A stretch of 64,000 nucleotides of DNA, taken from NCBI RefSeq assembly GCF_025147765.1, contig NZ_CP102265.1, forward strand, positions 806,001 through 870,000, given 5' to 3'. The notes under the pieces are model-generated. The model searched no databases, was not told the DNA's origin, and saw nothing but the letters and a program-made list of their open reading frames with translations. Made by a program: the position numbers and the translations under genes. The DNA is from Blautia obeum ATCC 29174. Its GTDB lineage: Bacteria > Bacillota > Clostridia > Lachnospirales > Lachnospiraceae. Below, piece by piece: positions 48,135-55,822 of the stretch; positions within the stretch are counted from its first letter, which is position 1, and each line of letters starts with the position of its first letter.

Positions 48135-49613
48135 TTAATGATATATTTTTTCTTTTTCAAATTTTGGCTCGCAGGTCAGTTCAATGCCAAGTTTGCGGAA
48201 CTCCCAGATATCAACAGAAGACAGCATGACAGAGGTATGCGCCTGGCAGCCACGAAGAGATGGTAACTGTTCCAGTGCCTTGCGTGCTTCCGGATTATTT
48301 GCTGCGCTGACGGAAAGTGCGATCAGTGTCTCGTCAGTATGAAGACGTGGGTTTTTGCTTCCGAGATACTGCGTCTTTAATTCCTGAATCGGTCGTATTG
48401 CTTCTGGTGAGATTACATGGTTCTCATGAGGAATACCAGCCAGCTCTTTCAATGCATTCAGAAGAAGGGCAGAGGAGGCACCGAGCAGTTCAGAAGTTTT
48501 GCCGAAGATCATACGTCCGTCAGTCAGCTCCAGAGCGGCAGCAGGACCTTCGGTTTCTTTTTCTTTCTGAAGGCTTGCCGGAACAACTTTACGGTCTTCC
48601 AGAGAGGCATGAGCCTGTTTCAGAAGCAGTTCGATCTTACGGATTTCTTCTTCTGTACCTGTACCGGTGAGAAGCGCTGCACAGCTCTTATAGTAGCGGC
48701 GGATAATCTCCTGGCGTGATGCTTCACAGCAGGCTTCATCATCTACGATACAGTTTCCGGCCATATTTACACCCATGTCAGTAGGTGATTTGTAAGGGCA
48801 CTCGCCCATGATCTTTTCGAACATTGCCTGGAGAACCGGGAAAATCTCCACATCACGGTTATAGTTGACCGTTGTTTCACCGTAAGCTTCCAGATGGAAC
48901 GGGTCGATCATATTGACATCATTCAGGTCAGCAGTTGCTGCTTCGTATGCTAGATTGACCGGATGTTTCAGCGGAATGTTCCAGATTGGGAATGTTTCAA
49001 ATTTGGCATAACCGGCAGCTACTCCGCGTTTGTATTCGTGATACAGCTGGGAAAGACAGGTCGCCATTTTTCCGCTTCCCGGTCCTGGCGCAGTGATAAC
49101 TACCAGCGGTCTTGTGGTCTCGATATATTCGTTCTTTCCATATCCTTCATCACTTACGATAAGAGGGATATTGCTTGGATATCCGGGAATACTGTAGTGG
49201 AAATATACTTTGATGCCGAGCTTTTCAAGACGTTTCTTGAAATGATCAGCACTTTCCTGACCGGCATAACGTGTAATGCATACACTGCCTACATAGAGAC
49301 CACGTTCTGTAAAGGCATCGATCAGACGCAGAACATCTTCATCGTAAGTAATACCAAGGTCTCCTCGCATTTTGTTTTTGTCAATATCTGCAGCACTGAT
49401 AACGATAACGATCTCTGCCTGATCGCTCAGCTGCATGAGCATACGTAGCTTACTGTCAGGTTCGAAGCCTGGAAGAACACGGGAAGCATGATAATCATCA
49501 AAAAGTTTTCCACCGAATTCCAGATAAAGTTTGTTGTCAAATTTGCTGATGCGGTCACGAATATGCTCGGACTGCATGGTCAGATACTTGTCATTATCAA
49601 ATCCAATTTTCAT
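48135..49613 (-). CDS. DUF1846 family protein
   Basis: 492 residues matching the DUF1846 family in length and signature: MKIGFDNDKYLTMQSEHIRD start, GGKLFDDYHASRVLPGFEPD, VVITAPGPGSGKMATCLSQL (Walker-like loop), MGVNMAGNCIVDDEA. Structures of the family are known but its role is not; the phosphate-loop-like GPGSGK suggests nucleotide binding. AAAGGAA before the ATG. A hairpin at the very start of its transcript may stabilise the mRNA. Confidence 0.92.
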   Translation of the reverse strand: MKIGFDNDKYLTMQSEHIRDRISKFDNKLYLEFGGKLFDDYHASRVLPGFEPDSKLRMLMQLSDQAEIVIVISAADIDKNKMRGDLGITYDEDVLRLIDAFTERGLYVGSVCITRYAGQESADHFKKRLEKLGIKVYFHYSIPGYPSNIPLIVSDEGYGKNEYIETTRPLVVITAPGPGSGKMATCLSQLYHEYKRGVAAGYAKFETFPIWNIPLKHPVNLAYEAATADLNDVNMIDPFHLEAYGETTVNYNRDVEIFPVLQAMFEKIMGECPYKSPTDMGVNMAGNCIVDDEACCEASRQEIIRRYYKSCAALLTGTGTEEEIRKIELLLKQAHASLEDRKVVPASLQKEKETEGPAAALELTDGRMIFGKTSELLGASSALLLNALKELAGIPHENHVISPEAIRPIQELKTQYLGSKNPRLHTDETLIALSVSAANNPEARKALEQLPSLRGCQAHTSVMLSSVDIWEFRKLGIELTCEPKFEKEKIYH

Positions 49614-49640
49614 TTATCGTTTTCCTTTCCCATCACATTT

Positions 49641-49701
49641 AGCCGGAACAAACTTCCGGCTATTACGTTGATAGTATACTACACTTACTGTTCACAGGCA
49701 A
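49641..49701 (-). promoter_or_regulatory. Promoter and 5'-end hairpin of the DUF1846 gene
   Basis: Minus strand TTGCCT (49701-49696), 17 bases, TATACT (49678-49673). About five bases into the transcript, AGCCGGAA-5-TTCCGGCT (49661-49641) makes a perfect 8-bp stem, a typical 5' stabiliser layout. Confidence 0.6.
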
Positions 49702-49733
49702 GTAATGTACTGCAAACAATCACAGTTTTTCAG

Positions 49734-49762
49734 TTGATTTATACAGGAAATATCTTTATAAT
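49734..49762 (+). promoter_or_regulatory. Predicted ftsH promoter
   Basis: TTGATT, 17-base spacer, TATAAT; about 27 bases before the start codon. Confidence 0.75.
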
Positions 49763-49789
49763 AAAGAAGATAACAAGAGGAGGACAAGA

Positions 49790-51853
49790 ATGAACAATCA
49801 GATGGACAATCGGCCGGATCGAAACCGTCCGAATCGAAACAATCCTGGCAATCAGGGACCGAATAAAAACCGCCAGTCTGTTCTGGCTTTTTTGATTTGT
49901 CTGCTGATTTCACTGGTATGCCTGAGCTTTGTAACAGATATGATGAGCGACAAGTCCAGTGAGATCACATATGATAAATTTATCGAAATGGTAGAGAAGG
50001 ATCAGGTAAAAGAAGTTACTCTTCAGTCAGGTGTGCTGACTGTTGTACCTAAGATCCAGAAATCCTACTACCAGAAGGTAAGTTATAAAGTAAACCAGAT
50101 GGAGGATGCAGACGCCCTTACAAAACGTCTGGAGGGAACGGATATCGTATTCCATTATGAGCAGCCGGATGCTATGGGAGAATTTGTTTCGACCATGATC
50201 AGTGTTCTACTGCCGACAGTAGTTCTGTTTTTTATGCTGATGTTTTTTATGCGGCGGATGAACAAAGGTGGAAACGGCATCATGGGTGTTGGTAAGAGCA
50301 GGGCAAAAGCTTATGTTCAAAAAGAAACCGGAGTGACATTTAAAGATGTTGCAGGACAGGAAGAAGCAAAAGAATCTTTGCAGGAAGTTGTGGATTTTCT
50401 GCATAATCCGGGGAAATACACTGCAATTGGTGCAAAACTTCCGAAAGGAGCGCTTCTTGTAGGACCTCCGGGAACAGGTAAGACACTTCTTGCCAAGGCA
50501 GTAGCAGGCGAGGCGAATGTACCGTTCTTTTCACTTTCTGGTTCAGAATTTGTAGAGATGTTTGTTGGTGTAGGTGCATCCCGAGTAAGGGACCTGTTTG
50601 AAGAAGCGAAGAAAAATGCACCATGTATCGTATTTATCGATGAAATCGATGCAATCGGTAAAAGCCGTGATTCACGTTACGGTGGAGGCAATGATGAACG
50701 TGAGCAGACACTGAATCAGCTGCTTGCGGAAATGGATGGATTTGATACTTCAAAAGGGCTTCTGATCCTCGCGGCAACCAATCGTCCAGAAGTACTGGAT
50801 CCGGCACTTCTGCGTCCTGGCCGTTTTGACAGACGTATCATTGTTGATCGCCCGGATCTGAAAGGACGTGTGGAAATTCTCAAAGTCCATGCCAAAAACG
50901 TCATGCTGGATGAAACGGTCAATCTGGAAGCAATTGCGCTTGCTACATCAGGGGCTGTGGGATCGGATCTTGCCAATATGATCAATGAAGCTGCAATCCT
51001 TGCTGTCAAAAATGGCCGCAGAGCTGTTTCGCAGAAAGATCTTCAGGAATCTGTTGAAGTTGTACTTGTTGGTAAAGAGAAGAAAGATCGTATCTTAAGC
51101 CCGCAGGAAAGAAAAATAGTTTCCTATCATGAAGTTGGCCATGCGCTTGTCAATGCATTACAGAAAGATGCAGAACCTGTGCAGAAAATAACGATCGTGC
51201 CGAGAACTATGGGAGCACTTGGTTATGTTATGCAGGTACCTGAGGAAGAAAAATATCTTAATACCCAGAAAGAACTGGAAGCAATGCTGGTCGGATATCT
51301 GGGCGGACGTGCAGCAGAAGAAATTGTGTTTGATACGGTCACTACCGGTGCTGCCAATGATATTGAACAGGCAACTAAAGTCGCACGGGCAATGATCACA
51401 CAGTATGGTATGTCTCAGAAATTTGGACTGATGGGACTGGCATCTCAGGAAAATCAGTATTTGTCAGGACGTGCGGTGCTGAACTGTGGTGATGATACTG
51501 CAACAGAGATTGATCATGAGGTTATGCAGCTTCTGCATTATTCTTATGAAGAAGCCAAGAGACTTCTGAATGAGCACAGAGAGGCACTGGATAAGATTGC
51601 CGGATATCTCATCAGCAGAGAGACGATCACTGGTAAGGAATTTATGAAGATCTTCCGTGCGGTTGAGAAAGGACTGGAGATTCCGGAGAATCTGGATGAC
51701 CTTCCGGATGAAGTACAGACGACTGCCGACAGGACAGCAGTGGAAAATACAGAAGGGTTGACAGCGGAAGAAACACCGGCAGAACCTGTACATGAAATTT
51801 CTGCTGTTGATGTGACTGAAACAGACAACGACGAATCTGATTCTGAGGAGTAA
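49790..51853 (+). CDS. ftsH: ATP-dependent membrane zinc protease FtsH
   Basis: 687 residues. Asn/Arg/Pro-rich N-terminus, helix 1 (about 31-49), FtsH_ext domain, helix 2 (about 138-156), AAA+ module with GPPGTGKT, DEIDAIGKSRD and the second region of homology ATNRPEVLDPALLRPGRFDR. The peptidase domain has HEVGH (HExxH; the common third residue is Ala). Acidic tail. Degrades membrane and regulatory proteins. Two bases before uvrC, so likely cotranscribed. Confidence 0.97.
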   Translation: MNNQMDNRPDRNRPNRNNPGNQGPNKNRQSVLAFLICLLISLVCLSFVTDMMSDKSSEITYDKFIEMVEKDQVKEVTLQSGVLTVVPKIQKSYYQKVSYKVNQMEDADALTKRLEGTDIVFHYEQPDAMGEFVSTMISVLLPTVVLFFMLMFFMRRMNKGGNGIMGVGKSRAKAYVQKETGVTFKDVAGQEEAKESLQEVVDFLHNPGKYTAIGAKLPKGALLVGPPGTGKTLLAKAVAGEANVPFFSLSGSEFVEMFVGVGASRVRDLFEEAKKNAPCIVFIDEIDAIGKSRDSRYGGGNDEREQTLNQLLAEMDGFDTSKGLLILAATNRPEVLDPALLRPGRFDRRIIVDRPDLKGRVEILKVHAKNVMLDETVNLEAIALATSGAVGSDLANMINEAAILAVKNGRRAVSQKDLQESVEVVLVGKEKKDRILSPQERKIVSYHEVGHALVNALQKDAEPVQKITIVPRTMGALGYVMQVPEEEKYLNTQKELEAMLVGYLGGRAAEEIVFDTVTTGAANDIEQATKVARAMITQYGMSQKFGLMGLASQENQYLSGRAVLNCGDDTATEIDHEVMQLLHYSYEEAKRLLNEHREALDKIAGYLISRETITGKEFMKIFRAVEKGLEIPENLDDLPDEVQTTADRTAVENTEGLTAEETPAEPVHEISAVDVTETDNDESDSEE

Positions 51854-51854
51854 T

Positions 51855-53705
51855 ATGTTTCAGATTGAAGAAGAACTAAAAAAACTTCCCGCGAAACCGG
51901 GTGTCTATCTGATGCACGATGAACGGGATGAGATCATTTATGTAGGAAAAGCGATCAGCCTTAAAAACCGTGTGCGGCAGTATTTTCAGAGTAGCCGTAA
52001 CAAAGGTGCCAAGATTGAGCAGATGGTCACCCACATAGCCAGATTTGAATATATCATTACAGATTCTGAACTGGAGGCCCTGGTCCTTGAAAGCAATCTG
52101 ATCAAGGAACATCGACCGAAATACAATACCATGCTGAAAGATGACAAGAGTTACCCGTTTATTAAGGTGACTGTTCAGGAGGCTTATCCAAGGGTATTGT
52201 TCGCCAGAAGAATGAAAAAAGACAAGAACCGTTATTTTGGTCCATATACCAGTGGTGGCGCTGTAAAAGATGTCATAGAACTGGTACGTAAATTGTATCA
52301 GGTACGTTCTTGTAATCGGAACCTTCCGAGAGACTGTGGAAAGGACCGTCCATGCCTGTATTATCACATGAAACAGTGCATGGGCCCGTGTACCGGCCAT
52401 GCGGATCAGCGTGCCTATAAAGAAAATATCCAGAAGGTCATTCGTTTTCTAAACGGAGATTTTCAGGAAACGATCGATCAACTCACTGAAAAAATGCAGA
52501 AAGCATCTGAAGAAATGCGCTTTGAGGATGCTGCAGAAGCTCGAGATCTGATACGAAGTATCCAGAAGATCGGCGAGCGGCAGAAGATTACAGCATATGG
52601 AGAAGAAGACAGAGATATCATAGCGTGTGATATGGATGAAAGCCTTGATCTGCGAGAACAGGATGCAGTTGTTCAGGTGTTTTTTATGCGTGATGGCAAG
52701 CTGATTGGAAGGGATCATTTTTATCTGAGAGTGGCCAGAGGAGATACCCGGTCACAAGTATTGTCCAGTTTTGTAAAGCAGTTTTATGCCGGTACACCAT
52801 TTATTCCGGGAGAGATTACACTGCAGACAGAGATAGAAGATGCGGATGTTATTGAGGAATGGCTGACATCCAGAAGAAAACAGAAAGTTCGTATTGTTGT
52901 GCCCAAAAAAGGAACCAAGGAAAAGCTTGTTGAACTTGCATGGGAGAATGCGCGAATGGTTCTGGAGAAGGACCGTGAGCGTATTCGAAGGGAAGAAGGC
53001 AGAACGATCGGAGCGGTTCATGAAGTGGAAGATTGGCTTGGGCTTAAAGGTCTTAATCGAATGGAAGCTTTTGATATCTCTAATATCAGTGGATTTGAGT
53101 CCGTAGGTTCCATGGTTGTTTATGAGAAAGGAAAGCCAAAGCGCAGCGATTACCGTAAGTTTCGCATTAAATCTGTGCAGGGCCCGAACGATTATGCCAG
53201 TATGGAAGAGGTTTTGACAAGGCGGTTTACACATGAAAGCAACGGAGAATTTGACAGCTTTTCCAGAATGCCGGATCTGCTTCTGATGGATGGTGGAAGA
53301 GGCCAGGTAAATATAGCACTGGGTGTTCTTGATAAACTTGGAATACGGATCCCGGTCTGTGGTATGGTAAAAGATGATCATCATCGAACGAGAGGACTTT
53401 ATTTTGATAATATTGAAATACCAATCGACACCAACAGTGAAGGATTTCGCCTGATCACAAGAATACAGGATGAGGCTCACCGTTTCGCAATAGAATATCA
53501 TCGATCGCTTCGAAGTAAAGAACAGGTTCATTCTGTTCTGGATGATATTCCGGGAATCGGCGAACGGAGACGAAAAGCTCTGATGCGACGTTACCGTTCG
53601 ATAGAAGGAATCCGTGATGCAACGGTAGAAGAACTTGCAGAGACGGAGTCAATGAATATAGGAAGTGCAAAACAGGTGTATGAATTTTTTCACCCGAATA
53701 AATAA
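51855..53705 (+). CDS. uvrC: Excinuclease ABC subunit C
   Basis: 616 residues: GIY-YIG nuclease (KPGVYLMHDERDEIIYVGKA), cysteine cluster SCNRNLPRDCGKDRPCLYY, UVR motif (EKMQKASEEMRFEDAAEARD), RNase H-like C-terminal nuclease (FDISNISGFESVGSMVVYE) and helix-hairpin-helix (DIPGIGERRRKALMRRY). Makes both incisions in nucleotide excision repair. Gene order uvrC-hprK-glcK is common in Clostridia. Confidence 0.97.
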   Translation: MFQIEEELKKLPAKPGVYLMHDERDEIIYVGKAISLKNRVRQYFQSSRNKGAKIEQMVTHIARFEYIITDSELEALVLESNLIKEHRPKYNTMLKDDKSYPFIKVTVQEAYPRVLFARRMKKDKNRYFGPYTSGGAVKDVIELVRKLYQVRSCNRNLPRDCGKDRPCLYYHMKQCMGPCTGHADQRAYKENIQKVIRFLNGDFQETIDQLTEKMQKASEEMRFEDAAEARDLIRSIQKIGERQKITAYGEEDRDIIACDMDESLDLREQDAVVQVFFMRDGKLIGRDHFYLRVARGDTRSQVLSSFVKQFYAGTPFIPGEITLQTEIEDADVIEEWLTSRRKQKVRIVVPKKGTKEKLVELAWENARMVLEKDRERIRREEGRTIGAVHEVEDWLGLKGLNRMEAFDISNISGFESVGSMVVYEKGKPKRSDYRKFRIKSVQGPNDYASMEEVLTRRFTHESNGEFDSFSRMPDLLLMDGGRGQVNIALGVLDKLGIRIPVCGMVKDDHHRTRGLYFDNIEIPIDTNSEGFRLITRIQDEAHRFAIEYHRSLRSKEQVHSVLDDIPGIGERRRKALMRRYRSIEGIRDATVEELAETESMNIGSAKQVYEFFHPNK

Positions 53706-53725
53706 ACATTAAAGGAGAACACATT

Positions 53726-54658
53726 ATGAAAGGTGTATTGATGACAAAGATGGTACAGGAGCTTAACCTTACAAATCTGACTCCTGAAATTGATCTGTCC
53801 GAGATGCGGATCATGACGGCGGAAATCAACCGTCCGGCACTGCAGCTGACCGGTTATCTGGAGCATTTTGCAAATGAACGTGTTCAGATCATTGGTTATG
53901 TAGAGTACACATATCTGATGCAGCTCAGTGATGAAAAGAGAATGATGAAATATGAACGTTTTATTTCAAGTAAGATTCCATGCGTTATCTTCAGTACGAT
54001 GACCAAGCCCTCACAGGATATGATCGATATGGCAATCAAATACAATGTGCCGACATTTGTTACAGAGAGAACCACTTCCAGTCTGATGGCAGAGATTATC
54101 CGCTGGCTTGGTGTTCAGCTGGCTCCATGTATTTCCATTCATGGTGTGCTTGTAGATGTTTATGGCGAAGGAATTCTGATCACAGGAGAGAGCGGTATTG
54201 GTAAGAGTGAAGCTGCACTGGAGCTGATTAAACGAGGACATCGTCTTGTAAGTGATGATGTTGTAGAGCTGCGTAAAGTCAGTGATGTCACTCTGGTAGG
54301 CTCGGCACCGGATATTACCCGTCATTTTATCGAACTTCGCGGCATCGGTATTATTGATGTCAAGACACTGTTTGGTGTAGAAAGTGTTAAAGATACGCAG
54401 TCTGTTGATCTTGTCATCAAACTTGAAGAGTGGGACCGCGATAAAGAATACGATCGTCTCGGACTTCATGAAGAATATACAGAGTATCTTGGAAACAAGA
54501 TTGTCTGCCATTCTCTGCCGATCAGACCAGGACGTAACCTGGCGGTTATTGTAGAATCAGCGGCTGTCAACCACAGACAGAAGAAGATGGGATACAATGC
54601 GGCAGAAGAACTGTACAAACGTGTACAGGCTAATATTGCACGTAAGCGTGAAAGCTGA
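53726..54658 (+). CDS. hprK: HPr kinase/phosphorylase
   Basis: 310 residues. N-terminal domain, then P-loop TGESGIGKSEAALELIKRGH (about 153-172), VSDDVVELR, and the signature ELRGIGIIDVKTLFG. Phosphorylates and dephosphorylates HPr at Ser46, the signal that activates CcpA for catabolite repression. This bears on the cre-like site at 12951. AAAGGAG before ATG. Confidence 0.97.
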   Translation: MKGVLMTKMVQELNLTNLTPEIDLSEMRIMTAEINRPALQLTGYLEHFANERVQIIGYVEYTYLMQLSDEKRMMKYERFISSKIPCVIFSTMTKPSQDMIDMAIKYNVPTFVTERTTSSLMAEIIRWLGVQLAPCISIHGVLVDVYGEGILITGESGIGKSEAALELIKRGHRLVSDDVVELRKVSDVTLVGSAPDITRHFIELRGIGIIDVKTLFGVESVKDTQSVDLVIKLEEWDRDKEYDRLGLHEEYTEYLGNKIVCHSLPIRPGRNLAVIVESAAVNHRQKKMGYNAAEELYKRVQANIARKRES

Positions 54659-54715
54659 TAAAATATTTTTTTATAAAAACAAAAACGACTGGCAAACAGG
54701 GAAAGGTGGATGAAA

Positions 54716-55651
54716 ATGGGTTCATATTGTTTTGGGATTGATGTAGGGGGGACAACCGTAAAATGCGGTCTTTTCCAGACAGACGGTAATCTTGTTGACA
54801 AATGGGAGATTCCAACAAGAACAGAAAATAAAGGCGAAAACATTCTTCCGGATGTGGCAAAGGCTATTCAAGAAAAAATGGTAGAAAAAGGTATTGAGAA
54901 AGCTGATGTGGAAGGCGTTGGAATCGGAATTCCGGGACCGATCAATTCTAAAGGGGAAGCTGCATGTGCGGTAAATCTTTACTGGGGATTTACACCGGTA
55001 GCACAGATCCTTCATGATCTGACAGGACTTAAAGCATGTGCAGGAAATGATGCCAATGTTGCTGCTCTGGGAGAAGCGTGGAAAGGTGCAGCTGCCGGCT
55101 CTGATAATGTCATCATGGTGACACTTGGTACAGGTGTGGGTGGCGGAATCATTGTAGATGGCAAAATCGTTGCCGGAACACATGGTGCCGGTGGTGAAAT
55201 CGGCCATGTGCTGGTTGTACGTGGCGAAGCAGAAAAATGTAACTGCGGCAATCATGGATGTCTGGAACAGTATGCATCTGCTACCGGAATCGTACGTGTG
55301 GCAGGAAGAATGCTTGCTGCATCTGAAGAAGACAGTACTCTTCGCGGACTCCAGAACATCACAGCAAAAGATGTCCTTGATGCATTCAAGGAAGGTGATG
55401 CACTTGCAGTGCGTATCATGGAATATGTAGGAGATCTTCTTGGTGGAGCACTTGCTGGTTTTGCAGCAGTTGTTGATCCGGAAGCAATCGTAATCGGTGG
55501 AGGGGTATCCAAGGCCGGACAGCCACTGATTGACTGCATTCAGAAATATTATATGAAATATGCATTTCCATCCTGCAAAGATACACAGATTGTTCTTGCA
55601 ACACTTGGAAATGACGCTGGGATCTGCGGCGCAGCTAAAATGGTTCTTTAA
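54716..55651 (+). CDS. glcK: ROK-family glucokinase
   Basis: 311 residues: FGIDVGGTTVKCGLF phosphate loop, AGNDANVAALGEAW catalytic Asp, TLGTGVGGGIIVDGKI, and the ROK zinc site CNCGNHGCLEQYAS. Phosphorylates glucose to G6P. AAAGGTGG (54702-54709) abuts ATG 54710 but lies six bases before ATG 54716, so 54716 (MGSYCFG) is chosen. Follows hprK by 57 bases. Confidence 0.93.
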   Translation: MGSYCFGIDVGGTTVKCGLFQTDGNLVDKWEIPTRTENKGENILPDVAKAIQEKMVEKGIEKADVEGVGIGIPGPINSKGEAACAVNLYWGFTPVAQILHDLTGLKACAGNDANVAALGEAWKGAAAGSDNVIMVTLGTGVGGGIIVDGKIVAGTHGAGGEIGHVLVVRGEAEKCNCGNHGCLEQYASATGIVRVAGRMLAASEEDSTLRGLQNITAKDVLDAFKEGDALAVRIMEYVGDLLGGALAGFAAVVDPEAIVIGGGVSKAGQPLIDCIQKYYMKYAFPSCKDTQIVLATLGNDAGICGAAKMVL

Positions 55652-55700
55652 GAATAACATTCTGAGAATAAAAGATCGTAAAATAAGAGATAAATACATA

Positions 55701-55735
55701 GAAGAAGCTTTCTATAAAAGGGAAGCTTCTTTTTT
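55701..55735 (+). terminator. Intrinsic terminator of glcK
   Basis: AAGAAGCTT and AAGCTTCTT arms with a T run at the end. Closes the ftsH-uvrC-hprK-glcK string. Confidence 0.85.
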
Positions 55736-55787
55736 AATGTCAAAAATGTGAAGTTTTTATTTAGGGCTTTATTTACGAATTCTTATT

Positions 55788-55796
55788 TGTTATAAT
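55788..55796 (+). promoter_or_regulatory. Extended -10 promoter of the PBP gene
   Basis: TG-T-TATAAT; no good -35 upstream, typical for extended -10 promoters. Start codon 26 bases later. Confidence 0.6.
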
Positions 55797-55822
55797 AAAA
55801 CGGACTATTAAGGAGGAAAACC

